DNA from: Rhexocercosporidium sp. MPI-PUGE-AT-0058
Taxonomy: Eukaryota > Ascomycota > Leotiomycetes > Helotiales
DNA length: 64,000 bases
NCBI GenBank assembly: GCA_020746875.1
Contig: JAGTJL010000012.1
Span: 1,488,001 to 1,552,000 of the forward strand
Reading direction: 5' to 3'
Shown piece by piece: positions 1-12,064 of the stretch. The stretch's first letter is position 1. Each line of letters starts with the position of its first letter. A program made the translations under genes and the position numbers. Below the pieces are notes generated by a model. It did no database searches and was not told the DNA's origin. It saw only the letters and a program-made list of their open reading frames with translations.

Positions 1-9
1 GTTCTTTCC

Positions 10-1338
10 ATGCAAGATGTCGAGCCGAAAGCATGTAAGCCTCTACGATTTGAATCTCCAAGGCGAGTCCACACGGAAGAGCAGATAGCTCGACCACTAG
101 AGACACCGACGCCGCGTTTGCTCAGGACTACTTCCTCTCAACCCTCTCCTCTTCCAATGGCTATGAGCTACGCTGCTGCACTGTCTGGGACTAAGGATCC
201 ACAGAGCTCTGATGGTAGTTCTGATCTTGTCATTGTCGAGTATAAAGGAGAGGAGAAGGCTATTGTTGATAGTGAGTCTATCATCCAGTTCGATCGGGAC
301 GGGCAGGAAGAAGGAGATCTTCCAGCAGCTGCTCAGGATTTTAAACGCAAGAAGAGAATAAGAGTTCGCAAGCGGAAGAATCGACAAAGTACCTTCGATT
401 CAACTGCATTTAGTAAAGAGGACGGCGTCGACAGAGTAGATTCTGCTACTACATTCGCAGATGCTTACAATAACCATCCAACGGAGCAAGAAAGGGTTCG
501 GCAGTATTCTCTAGCCATCAGCAATACAGATATTCTGGTCGAGGAAGAACAGGCAAGTCAGGAAGAGGATTCAACTTCGTCCAATACCGAAAGTATCAGG
601 CCAAAGAAAAGAGTTAGGAGGAACAAGATAAAGGAAAATGTGGAATCAGTCACCCCCGAGCGTTTGGTGCTTGAGAGGGAGCAAATTTTCAAGCCGGCTG
701 AAGCAGCAGAGGAAGAACAGTCTTTCATCGAAAAGATCAGAAAGATGCTTACCTACGATAGGCAAAGAGACAGTGTTATTCCGCCACCCACTACTTCGCC
801 TATCCCTGTGAAGTACTTGTCACCTCCCAAATTCTCCACCTACTCTACTGTTCCCGAATTTTTTTGGGAACCCCAGCACGCTGTCTCTGAGGCTGGTCCT
901 CAGATATGCCCGCTGATGCCGAGAAGTTGGCTCGAAGCTCGTACTTGGGACATGTCACCACCCGTGCACGGAACCAAGAAGATATTCGACAACCCGATCC
1001 AGCGTCAAAAGGAAGAGGAAAGATGCTCAGAACCTTCAAAAGCCCTTACAACTCAACCATATGGGCCACCCTTGCCTCCATCCCTCGGTACACCCTTCTG
1101 CACCCTCTGGGCCGTATCTCGCTACCTAGAGCAGAAGCAGAAAATGATTGCAGAACATAGGAAGAGAGAAGGTCTACGCTGGGCTGTTATGAAAGCTGTT
1201 GAGAAGAATCTGGATTTCCAGAAGAGGCGCGAGGACCCGACTTGGCCGCTGAATTGGAACGTACCTGTGGTGAAGGATAGGGTGTATATGCAGAAGATGG
1301 TTAGGATGGTGAGGTTCTTGATGAAGGAGGGGGAGTAG
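10..1338 (+). CDS. Hypothetical protein with charged low-complexity regions (5' end may lie outside the window)
   Basis: The frame is open for 442 codons from the ATG at 10 to TAG at 1336-1338. The nine bases before the ATG are also open, so the true start may be upstream. I recognise no family. The N-terminal half is polar, with two similar basic clusters (around residues 114-123 and 198-208, KRKKRIRVRKRK and RPKKRVRRNKIK) separated by acidic stretches, which suggests nuclear localisation. The last ~100 residues are different: Trp- and Arg-rich and probably helical (SRYLEQKQKMIAEHRKREG, then a WPLNWNVPV motif), and look like the folded part. No signal peptide or membrane segment is visible. 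Real coding is likely from length and amphipathic composition; function is unknown. Confidence 0.65.
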   Translation: MQDVEPKACKPLRFESPRRVHTEEQIARPLETPTPRLLRTTSSQPSPLPMAMSYAAALSGTKDPQSSDGSSDLVIVEYKGEEKAIVDSESIIQFDRDGQEEGDLPAAAQDFKRKKRIRVRKRKNRQSTFDSTAFSKEDGVDRVDSATTFADAYNNHPTEQERVRQYSLAISNTDILVEEEQASQEEDSTSSNTESIRPKKRVRRNKIKENVESVTPERLVLEREQIFKPAEAAEEEQSFIEKIRKMLTYDRQRDSVIPPPTTSPIPVKYLSPPKFSTYSTVPEFFWEPQHAVSEAGPQICPLMPRSWLEARTWDMSPPVHGTKKIFDNPIQRQKEEERCSEPSKALTTQPYGPPLPPSLGTPFCTLWAVSRYLEQKQKMIAEHRKREGLRWAVMKAVEKNLDFQKRREDPTWPLNWNVPVVKDRVYMQKMVRMVRFLMKEGE

Positions 1339-1880
1339 TGTTTTGAGAACAAGAATTGAAGAGGAATAAGAAGTGGGAAGATAGTGTTATGCTTGGTGGT
1401 CAAAAGGGGGGAAGTAGTACTGTAATCATCTGGATGGGGGGTTATGATGGTTTTGCTTGTGGTCCAGAGTCTTTCTGCGGTGCGTTAAAGTAGAGGTAGA
1501 GTTGCAGAACATCTTGAACTCGACCTCGTTTTTTGTTGTCGTGACTTTGAAAGTGGTCTTTTGTGCCTACCGTCAACCATGCCTGAGGAGGAGGACAGCT
1601 CCTGATTCGTGTAGCCACGTAACCAAAGACCGCCACTTCTGACTAAATATAAAATAAACAGAAGAATCAAAGACAATAGATCTTGGTATCATTCCCTTCG
1701 CCAAGAGCACACCTCTTACCCACTCCACAGGGCTTCCCTCCCCGTAGCGGGAACCGCAAAAAGGGAATACTATATATAATCAACTACTAAATCCAGATCC
1801 GACAATCCTCCAAAAAAAAAATTCCAATGCCTCGTCATTGGACCCTTTTGTGTACTCAGTACTCATCACTCGCTCTTGCC

Positions 1881-1940
1881 AAGAAGAAGAAGAAGAAGAA
1901 GAAGAAGAAGAAGAAGAAGAACAAGAAGAAGAAAGAGAAG
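1881..1940. repeat. (AAG)n microsatellite
   Basis: Thirteen perfect AAG units at 1881-1920 are followed by an interrupted purine tail. The tract lies in non-coding DNA. Confidence 0.95.
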
Positions 1941-2200
1941 CAGAAAGAATCGAGCACGATGGAGTCACGTATGTTCGTACGTGGCAAGCAAGCAGGCAAG
2001 GTGTGAATACTCTCTAGGTGTATTCTCTGGTCTAGGGAAGGAAGGATTGGATATTTAAGAGGTGAGCGAGTAGAAAATATGGGTAGGTGTGTAGATATAT
2101 ATAAATGGCGTAATCAGAAAGCAGAGGATTTATTGTACGGTCTCTGATACGGCGTCTGATAGGAGTAATAGAGGAAGAGAGTGAGTGGTGAGTGCGTTGG

Positions 2201-2222
2201 TGATTGTGATTGTGATTGTGAT
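2201..2222. repeat. (TGATTG)n short tandem repeat
   Basis: Between three and four copies of a six-base unit in the intergenic spacer. Confidence 0.85.
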
Positions 2223-4343
2223 ATCCTTTCTAGGTTAGTGGAAGGAATGGGGTTGCTGGGAGTTGTGCCTTTGAGAGGAGAGAGGGAAGAGTAGGTAGTG
2301 GTGATAGTACTGTACTGGGGAGGTTAGGAGAGGGTGGGGATTGGGATCACTTGTACGCGGATAGGGCTCAGAGCACTGGAAGTAAGGTTAGTGGTGGGAG
2401 TGCAAACAGCTCAGGAATCCGGAAGAGTTGAGCTCTTTCCGAAGAGGAACGAAGACGGTGCCCATCTCAATCTTACATCCAGTACTGTAGAGCGTACCCC
2501 AGCTCAACTGTCTAGCTCTAGCGACGATGCCTTTGCTGGTTTTTACTGACTCACGAAGATTCGAAAGGAGATAATGAATCACCAGTCAGCCGAAAGCTCG
2601 ATTTCAAAGTGTTGAACCCCGTAAATTGGACATCATGAGGTCAGACGGGTAGGAAATCCTTTTTTAGATCTTGATATTGAAACTGAAGTATGCTGAAAGA
2701 ACGCTAGGTAATCAAATCGGGGAGGGGACTATATATGGTGATGGACGAAGGAGAGACATGTAGAGTTACTAGTTTGTGGAATGCTTTTTCGTTGTGTCAA
2801 GACTGACCGAGTGCTTGCCAATGATGGGTGCTATTTGAAGTAACCTGGGTACATTTGCAGTTCCCACATGCAGGAGATGCGTACCTGCCTGCTTCTTGCT
2901 TCATTGTTGTGTTGTTGTGTTGTTTTGTTTTTCCCTTTCCGAGAGCGGAGGGAAGAATGGAAAGAGATTAACCACCTACTTGTAGACTTTAAGTCCAAAC
3001 CTAAACTATTCTCTGTTTATGTCTCTCCCAACTGAAGGGAAGGAATGCACTTGATCATTCGCAGACAGGTAATTAGACAGATGGGACAAATGTACCGAAC
3101 TCGTCCCGAAATTTTTGGCCGACTCCGAGATTGGCATGACGCTAAGGACGTGGAAGGGGGGACCCAAGAGCTTGGATGCTTACCCCGGACTCCAGACTCT
3201 ACTGCTCTTTTCTTGCTCTGCTGATGAGTATATTTGGTGGATAGTGGCAGCATGGATCTGGTAGAGGGGGATTTGATAGATTTCTTGGGGAGGATGAAGA
3301 TGAGAGATGGAACACTGGATAAGCTGTGATGCAGCACCGGAAAACGAACAGACGGAAATAAACATGCTTGAATCTGAGATGCAGATGCGTGGGAAAGGAG
3401 ACGAGTAAATAGATGAATTGAAAGTAAAAAGAGCAGCACTTCCCTAAATAAAATAAAAGAAAATCGCAAAATAAGAACCGAGTATTTCTGGTCGGGCTTC
3501 GGGTCAAATCGTTATTTGGACTTGGGTGTTGGTGGTGTTGGCTTCAGGGGATGGGAGCCGTGAGATTGACTTCTTGAGGGGGGCAACTTTTCCAAGTGGT
3601 TTAGCGAAAGTACTCGGTCTGAATTCGAGACCTTGGTGAAACTTCCAGATGCTACAATTTGAGCTACTCGGCCAACGAGAGGAAAGAGAGGAATCAAGCA
3701 CGCAGTTGAAATTGGTCATAGGCTGGGGGAAACAACCAACGGAAGAGGAGAGAGGGAAATTGCAATCATGAGGAGTCGAAGGGTGGCATAAACAATTGGA
3801 GAAGAGAGAGTGGAAAACATTCCCAGAGGAAGATGAGAGAGGTGAGAGAGATGAGAGGAATGGAGGTGATTAATTCCTTACCAGGCCTGACTCAACCTGT
3901 CTGTGTATTGCCACTGGCTACTACCCATGCATTCCATTCCATTCTTGCCTGCCATGCCATGGCTTCTGGAAATTCCAATTCGAGCGCCTACCATACTGCG
4001 CAGCCACACACTAAGTCACAGCTACTCGGTCTTGGCCGATGCGCCGGTCACGGGCACCAGATTTTCTGTCAGCGGCTTGGGAGGGTGCGGACTGCTACTT
4101 AGGTGACAGTGACGCACTTGGGGGAGTCAGGACCCCTAAAAATAAATAAATCTCGTGTTGACTAGAGTAGAGTAGGCCAGACTACCGTTAAGTCCCGGGT
4201 GTAGTCTGGAGAATTATCCGTACCGTACCGTAGCTAGGTATTTTTGGGTGTGTGGTCCCTCTTGGTCTTGGTCCTGGTCTTGTGCGAGAGGCGATGGTAC
4301 GGGAGAGTGACGCTGACTATTGATTAATTAATGTTCACGAGGG

Positions 4344-4396
4344 GGTGGTGGTGGTGGTGGTGGTGATGGCGATGGTAATGTGATGGTGATGGCGAT
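4344..4396. repeat. (GGT)n / GGTGAT microsatellite
   Basis: Seven or more GGT units grade into GATGGT/GATGGC variants. Non-coding. Confidence 0.9.
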
Positions 4397-5106
4397 ATTG
4401 AAGGCATCAATCATAAAAAGAGTTTTCACTGCACAGCCTCCCGTTGGTTCATGCCCACGTTCATGCCATGCCCATGCCCATGCCCCCCTATTTTGTTTTG
4501 AGCGATGGATGCACACTTCTTTTGTGCAAACGAAAGAGAATTAGCCGCAGGGAGTTGCCCAGTGTCCAGTGCCCAGATGGATAAATGAGAGTAAAGGGGA
4601 CGCCAAGCTCATCCACTCCCACGACCTTAGCCAATCCCAGCGGCACGGGCACCAAGGAGATCTGAATGTCCGAGGAGGTCTAGACTGCATTTGACGTCTT
4701 GTAACCGTCCCCGTCCCCGTCCAGCAGACGAGCAGACCAGCAGCACCAGTGCTAAGCGAGCGCCTTCACTCTCTCTCGGCGCGACTTTGTTTCACAACAC
4801 TAGGCACAGCACTGCACTACTGTCCCACTGCACAGCACATTCCTTATGCCGAAACAGAGTCTGCACTGGTTGCAGCCAAACGGGGAATTGAAGCATGACG
4901 GGCAGCTTGGGCTGAGGGAGGCGAGGCGCGAATGAGAGAGTAACGTAGCGAGGGGCAATGTGAGAAGTCAAAGTCGGAGAGAGGGGAGGAGGGTCTGGAC
5001 ATTGAAAGAGACCAGGAGACCAGGCAGGACAGGAGATGGCCGACCCGATCGATCCCCGACCTGACCTGACCTGACCACGCCCCCGCGGCCCAGCTGCTCG
5101 TAAAGT

Positions 5107-5134
5107 ACTGACTGACCGACTGACTGACTGACTG
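5107..5134. repeat. (GACT)n microsatellite
   Basis: ACTG/GACT tetranucleotide repeat with one CC interruption, about 700 bp upstream of the Crh start codon. Confidence 0.9.
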
Positions 5135-5848
5135 ATACGATCTGCACATACTTTCGTACAACCTACTTTGTACAAAAGTAGTAGAGTACAGTACATCCTC
5201 GTACATACTCGTACCTGCATTAGACCAAAAATAATTGTGCAAGCCCCCTGGCTCAAATGGAAGGAAGACTTCAAAGTCCAAAATCGATCGGCTCAGGGGG
5301 GAGGAGTGGAAGGACCCTGGATGGTTCGTGTTCACTTACGCTGTTTGGCTGGAATACCTCGAGGGACCATTTCTGACTCTTCTCTGGCTCCTCCCCTGCC
5401 CTCCCTGGAGCTTCCTCGACCAATCAAACTCCCTCCCTGCCCCTGCCCATCCCCTCCCTCCATTTGATACATGGCCCGTTTGAGCAGGTCCCCCCCCTCC
5501 ACCCCTGTCAGCATTTTAAGGCTGTGCCGCCTGGCTCCTGCCTCCCTCCTGCCTCCTTTGCTTTAATACCCGCTGCCTCCTTCCCTCCGTCAATATCGTT
5601 GCATTTCCCGTCTCTCTGTCATCAACCTTCATATCATCTACCGAGTTCGAGTTCACTTTTCCTCTGTCTTCGTCTCCCGTTCACTTTCGTTATCAGTTCT
5701 TCCATTCCACACACTCGTTTACGTGTCTATCAACAGCAGCAACAACAATAAAAATCACAACACTCCCATCACCTCGACTTCACTCTACCCGCAAATACAC
5801 GAATCCATTTCCACAACTCCCATCACCACAAACACACACAACTGAACA

Positions 5849-7074
5849 ATGCGTTCCTCCGTCCTCTCAGCCACTGCTGTGGTTCTGGCTGGCCTGAACT
5901 TGGCCAATGCCCAAACCTTCACCGACTGCGACCCAACCAAGAAGAGTAGGTTTCTTCACCGACGTTCGCTGCACAACATGCTAACATATCTCCAGCCTGC
6001 CCTCCGAACCCAGGACTGGGCACGACCCTCGTCACCGACTTCACCAAGGAGAGCTCCGACTGGAAGGTCGCCGATGGAACCACCCTCACGTATGGACCAA
6101 ACGGTGCCGAGTTCACCATCGGCTCGAAGACCGATGCCCCAACTATCGGAGTCAACAAGTACATCTTCTTCGGAAAGGTCTCCGTCACCATGAAGGCCTC
6201 CCCAGGTACCGGTGTTGTCAGCAGTTTCATTCTCGAGTCCCAAGATTTGGATGAGGTTGATTTCGAATGGGTTGGTGGAGATACCGATCACGTCCAGAGT
6301 AACTTCTTCGGAAAGGGTAACACCACAACCTACGATCGTGGCGCTACTCACCCCGTTACTCGCCCTATGGAAGAGTATATCACATACTCCCTCGACTGGA
6401 CCAAGGAGTCGATCAAGTTCTACGTTGCTGATAACTTGGTTCGCACCCTTGCTTACGACGACCCAAAGACCCACGGCGGCTTCAACTATCCCCAAACTCC
6501 TATGCGTGTCAAGATGGGCTCCTGGGTTGGATGTCCTGATGCTGCTGCCGCCGCCAGTGACAAGCTAAAGTGGACCTGCGAGTGGGCTGGTGGACCATTG
6601 GATACCAGCAAATCCCACACCATGTTTGTCAAGAGCGTCAGCATTGAGGATTACGGATGCGGTGGAGACTACAGCTACAGCGATCTTACTGGAAGCTACC
6701 AAAGCATCAAGTCTACCGGAACTTGTGATGGCAAGGCTGATGAGGATACCACCAGCAGCGCCAAGCCCTCGTCTAGCACCAAGCCCGGTGGAGTCTTGCT
6801 CGAGACCTCATCCGGCTCCAGTTCCAAGACTTCTTCTGCTTCTGGAACCGCTGCATCTGCCACCACTTCCGCTTCCGGAACTGGATCGGCTGGCACCACT
6901 CTCTCCACTGCTACCCCAGCTTCAACCACCGGTACCGCTGTCTCGGCCACAACAAGTGGAGTTGCGAGCGTTACTGCCAGTGGTGCCTCTTCGATGAAGC
7001 CAAAGCACAAGTACGGTGTCCTTGATATGGGTGTTATGGCCCTTGGTCTTGGACTTGGATACCTGGTCATGTAA
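5849..7074 (+). CDS. GPI-anchored Crh-type cell-wall transglycosylase (GH16)
   Basis: Two exons, 5849-5945 and 5996-7074, joined over a 50-nt intron (GTAGGT donor, CTAACA branch site, CCAG acceptor) give 391 residues. Residues 1-21 are a signal peptide ending ANA-Q. The GH16 catalytic motif DEVDFEWVG is clear, with E119, D121 and E123 as nucleophile, helper and acid/base of the ExDxE triad. The C-terminal third is a Ser/Thr/Ala-rich stalk, followed by a basic spacer (KPKHK) and a hydrophobic tail (GVMALGLGLGYLVM), as expected for a GPI signal. The Crh family links chitin to beta-1,3/1,6-glucan at the cell wall. No chitin-binding CBM18 module is seen. The family is certain; the exact paralog is not. 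Confidence 0.93.
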
Positions 7075-7713
7075 ACAATTGATCGGTAGCTTGTTCTGAC
7101 AATGAAAAATCCATCATCTTAGAAGGAAAGACAAGGACCGGGAGTTCATTTTGTTTCATGGTTGGCTTGCATTTACAGCGAGGCGTCGCTAAGGGAGTTC
7201 GTATTTACCACCGTCAGTCCTCTGCGCATTTTTTCCCTTTTCCAAGTTTCGATACGAAGCTGAAGATACCCTAAACGTGGGGAAGGGGGGTTTAAACAAT
7301 TTTTTGCTTTGTATTTTGTGTTGATTGTGAGAGTAGAGAAGGATGGGTGGTTGATTGATTGATTGTATTTGGCAAGGAGGATTGCGGGCATTGCGAGGAT
7401 GGCATCCATGGCATGGCATGGCGTGGCTAAAAGGACATCATAGAACGGGAGTTCTATATGTATAGTTTAATAATTGAAAGAACAAAACTAAAAAGAAGTT
7501 CAGCCTGTCTTTGTCCCTGCTACGTTGGTCCAGATTACTTTCTTCCCACAATACCCCTGCCTTTAATCATCTCCTCATCTCCTCTCAGCATCTCTGTTTC
7601 TCTTCACATCTTGAGGAGGAGCCAGTCGTCTCCTTCCTCCCCTCTGCTATCATCCTATCTCGCCCAACTCACCCCTTCTCATCATCTCAACCCCACCTCC
7701 TGTCCACTAAACT
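7075..7713. other. Convergent 3' region
   Basis: Holds the 3' untranslated ends of the Crh gene (plus) and the beta-mannosidase gene (minus). A GGCATGGCATGG-type stretch occurs near 7398-7424. No gene seen. Confidence 0.6.
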
Positions 7714-10700
7714 TCACAACCGCCCCTCCCCCTCCCAATCCCCCAACCATCTAACCTCCACCTCTCCCTCCCGTCCCTCTAATCCCCTAACCCCAACGCG
7801 TATCTCTTCCCCGGGGATGAGGTCGATGAAATTGTCTTCCCAGTGTGCGTCTCTGTCGTCGACGGCTGGGTTCAGGGCGTTGGAGTTGGAGGGAGGGATA
7901 GAGAGGACTACGCCTTTGAGGGGGTGTGTTGATTTCACGAGGACGGTCGAGGACGCGCTGTCTCTCTCACTTCCAATTCCAACTCCGTCTTGGATTGGAG
8001 GAAGGGTCGGAGGAGCGATGGTGATGGAGACGGTGGGGGATTTAGCGAAATGCACGTATTTCAACGGTTCCGGCCAATCCACCCACCGCGCCAACTGCTC
8101 TCCGCCTCCCTGCGAAACCAACCTGGCATACAACACCGTCGTTTCCGCGTGCGGAATCTCGAGTACTGAGATCAGCTCGGTGGTTTGGTTCGGTGCCAAT
8201 ATCACATTCCTCGCCCTCTCCTCCGTGGGTAATGATATCGCTGCACCGCTCTCGATATCATAAGCCGAGAGCTGCAACACCGCACTCACACTCTCCAACC
8301 CACCATTCACAGCCCATATCGCCGCGCGCTCCTTCTTCGGCAGGTAAGACGTCACCATGTACGGAGGTGTGCTGGTCGTCAGCCTCTCGACCCCTAGACC
8401 GATCTTCGCGAGGGCGCGCTTCGTTATGAAATAACTCGGCTTCAACGACCCCTCGGAGTCAATCAGCGCCCACGACGTCGCGGGCCAGATGTCGTTTAGT
8501 TGCCAGACTAGGATCCCGCTGCAGATCTCGTCGCCCGGGCCGCGGAACGCGCGGCGCCAGTGGTTGTAGGCGTATTTCATGGCTTCGGCTTGCAGGTATT
8601 GGGTGCTGTAGATGAAGTCTTTGAGTGGGTTGAAGCGGAAGCGGAAGTTTTCGCCGGAATACCTGGGAGGGCGAGGGGGTTAGTGTGGTGGTTGGTGGGA
8701 AGAGGGTTGATGAGGGAGTTGGGGAGGGAGGAGAGGTTGTTGTGTTGCGGAATGGGAATGCGAGGGAGGAAGGGGAAAGGGGAAGCTTGGGAAAGATGAC
8801 TTACATCCCGTATCGTCGTTGGTGGTTGGGGCCTTTGTCGTGGGCGTCGAATGTTCGGGATCTGTATGTTGAGTTAGCGGTTGGATTTTAAATGGGGGAT
8901 ATTTGTTAGGTGGGAAGCAGAAAGAGAAAAAGAACAATAGGCAAACAATGCTACGCGAAAATGGGTTGGGGAAAAGGGATGAAGTGATTTGATGTTCATG
9001 TACGCTCGCTTGTAGCTCTTTAATGAGATGATAAAAAAGCGAAGGATGACTCCTTGGGATGTTTCATGCTGAGAAATATTAGGTTGGGAATACTTACTGC
9101 CAATGTCTCTCGCGCGGATCGGTGATTGACTTATGCAATGTCCGTATCGAAGGCGCGGACTCAAATCCAAACTCAGACACGAAGCGTGATGTGTACGCTT
9201 TATAGTCTTGATAAGGTGCCATTGGACCGTGCCATACTATACTCAATGTTAGCAATTGAGTTGTAAATACAAACCTGCTTTCCTGGATCATGTGTTGACA
9301 TTGACTCGATGTTAAGCGAGCGCCTAAATGAAAACAACAGGATTGGAAAAGGAGAGGTATGAGATAGGGACAGAGGGAGAGATCTTGTCTTACCATCCCA
9401 GATATGGGTATCTCCCACTGTTAAATCGTTGCTTGTCTTTCCTCCGTAGGGACTACTTCGCCAATATGGTACGTCTCCTGCTAGGCGTTCGCATACTTCT
9501 GGTAGGACACGCTCGTAGATCTTGCGGGCGGGGAAATTAGTGTGATCCCACGGTCCTTCCTATACTAGATTAGCACCTCATCATCTTCAGACTAGTCTTC
9601 CACCCATCTTTGCCAGGATGTCAACAACACAGAAAGTAAAATGGAATCCTCACCTGATCCTCAACATCATACTCCCACCCCCACCTCTCCGCTAACATAT
9701 AATCCTCATTATTCCCCGCCCAAACCACCAAACAAGCATGATGTCCCACCCTCTCCACCTGACCTTCCGCCTCCCTCTTCACCTCCTCCACGAAATCCCC
9801 ACTAGCAGGATAATCACCACACGCAAATAGAAAATCCTGCCACACCAGAATCCCCTCCTCGTCACAGATACGGTAGAAATCATCTGATTCGACGATCCCG
9901 CCGCCCCAGACACGGATCATCACTTGGTTCCCGGCTTTGGCGAGCTGTAGCCAGCTCTTGTAGCGTGAGGTGGTCATCCGGGGGAGGAGGTTGTCGCCGG
10001 GGATCCAGCAGGAACCGCCGCAGAAGATGGGGATGTTGTTTAGGGTGAAGAGGAAGGAGGTTCCAAGTGCTGATTTTAGGGCGTGTTGGAGGAGTTGGAG
10101 ACGTCTTATTCCTAAAGTACGAGTTTGCGAGTCGGATGTGCTTAGGTTGGCTGTTACGGCGTAGAGGGGTTGGGAACCGTACGTGAATGGGTACCAGAGT
10201 TCTGGATTCGGGACTTGGAGGTTGGTGGTGAAGGTTCCGGTTGAGGAGAGGGGGGTTTCCTGGGTTAGGATTTGGGTGCCGGTTGGGGAGATGATGGACA
10301 GGGTGATGGTGCTGTTCGGTTGGACACCTTCGGTAGTGCCGTTTATGTGGATGGTGGCAAGAGAGAGGTCGGGGGAGACGGTTTGCCGGACGAGGAATTG
10401 CGAGATTCGTTCTGTGAATGTCTCAAGGTGGATCTCCTTCCAGGGACCGCTGGTGTTGAGCGCTGGTCCCCACTGGGTGTGGTGTTAGGTTGAATTGTTG
10501 GGAATTTACGAAGACAAAACAGTGAATTGAAGGGAAATAGACAGTGAGCAAGAGCAAGACGAAGTAAAAGGAGTGAAATAAAGAGAAAACAGCAATCGAC
10601 ATAACCGCCAAGGATATTCACATCACGGGGAATAGCAATGAGTAAGAGAAACAACATCACCAGGGGAAAAAGAAGAAAAAGCAGAAAAGAACTCACATCC

Positions 10701-11299
10701 CACCCCCAATGATATTGCGCCTTCCTCATAAACAACCTCTCCGGTCCCCCGAAATGAACATCCGTTCCATTTCCCTTATATCCAATCCTCTCCATCTCAT
10801 TCTTCGCATACGCTGGCGCGTTGCTAAATCGCAACTCTAACTCATTCTCATTCGGACCGTCTCCTTCTCTCTTTAAGAGGTCGGTGATGTCAACTCGATA
10901 GGAAACGTGCATGTTTCTCCCTTCGAGAATATTTTGACCGTTGAGAAAGACGGAGACGATTGTGTCGAGTCCGGAGAAGACGATGTGGGTTCGTGTGGAA
11001 GTGGTGCTTTCATTTTCTTTGGAACGAACTTCATTGGGGGTGGATGAGGGGGGGAAAGAGTTGGAAGGAGTGGGAAATGTAGTCCGGTAAGTGAAATCCG
11101 CATCGTTCACCCATAGACAATCTAGCTCGTTCGTATCGAGGTAAGGGTCGGGGATTAGCTTGTGGTGGAGGAGGTCCAGGTGAGCGACGGTGGGGAATTG
11201 GGAGACGGGGAGGTAGGTGGATGCGCAGGAGTTGTTTAGGGTTGTGGTTTGTCGGAAGAACCAGTTTTTTGAGAGAGGGGTGCGGTGGAGGGGTGCCAT
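7714..11299 (-). CDS. mndB: Beta-mannosidase, GH2, intracellular B type
   Basis: Six exons on the minus strand: 11299-10697, 10472-9654, 9559-9394, 9236-9098, 8861-8805, 8662-7714. The product is 910 residues. Every junction has a GT donor (GTGAGT, GTGAGG, GTAAGA, GTAAGT, GTAAGT) and AG acceptor, and phases agree. The first junction restores the WGWDWGPAL motif of GH2 beta-mannosidases. The acid/base is E457 in WAGNNED and the nucleophile is E551 in VSEFGFES. WPATSWALID and related aromatic motifs follow in exon 6. There is no signal peptide, which fits the intracellular MndB type rather than the secreted A type. The enzyme removes terminal beta-mannose from mannan- or N-glycan-derived oligosaccharides. 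Residues ~80-103 hold a Ser/Pro-rich insertion. Four of the five introns exceed 140 nt, unlike most genes here. Confidence 0.92.
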
Positions 11300-12064
11300 T
11301 TTTGGGGTTGTGACGGATGAATTTTGGCTGGGTTGCGTTGGTTTGAGGGAGATTCAATGAGATTCAATTGTATGAGAGAATTGTTTGCTCTGGAATGGTA
11401 GATTGGAAAGGAATGTATACATCTGTATATATATGAGAAAAACATAGAGTTTAGAGCTTTCCTCAGGGTCTTACAGACCTACACGGGGTCGTAGCGGGGT
11501 ACAACGTTCCCTCCTAGAGTTCCGAATCCGGGCTTGGATATTTCCTTAAATCTCTATCCCCAATACGAAAGTGGGGGTTGTACGTTGTACAACAAATATT
11601 TCGGGGCCCTGATCGTCATTCGGTGACAGGCAATTGGTCTTAAGTGAGTTCTGTGGAAATGCGAGGGTTGGAGATGCGGCTTGCTGTTTTGGGTGCGGAA
11701 GGTGAGGGTCCGTGATTTGGTCTCGGTTACTGTGGATGGGGAAGTGGTATGTCAATAGCCGTGTTTGGTGTTGGAGGAAAGCTGGTTTGATTGTAGCGGC
11801 TATGGAGTTGTGCCGGTGTGGGATTGAGAGGGATTGAGATAGAGCTATAGTGAGGGACTTGCTTAGCACTATAACTGTGAAGCATCTAGATCAAGGTTCA
11901 ACTTCCATCGCCTTGCTGTAGCAAGGGAACCCAACTATCGGAATGTCCGTTTTATTGATCTTCTACTTTCATTTCCTCGTACATATTGGTATCATAACAT
12001 CATCATATCAAAACACTACAACCAAACATATGAATACCGTTCCAAATCCCTTGCTGTCAAAGTC
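11300..12064. other. Intergenic: beta-mannosidase promoter and MFS 3' end
   Basis: 765 bp between two minus-strand genes. A TATATATA run lies near 11425, about 125 bp upstream of the beta-mannosidase ATG. No other gene seen. Confidence 0.5.

Larger units (their letters stand above)
1339..5848. other. Long intergenic spacer, probable promoter/5' leader of the Crh gene
   Basis: About 4.5 kb without a convincing gene. Open frames here are short, low in complexity and lack splice-supported continuations. It holds several microsatellites (AAG, TGATTG, GGT, GACT), CATGCC-rich stretches near 3950 and 4451-4488, and a long pyrimidine-rich tract from about 5390 to 5840, typical of promoter and 5' UTR DNA of strongly expressed fungal genes. 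The last part probably includes the 5' leader of the gene at 5849. Confidence 0.6.
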
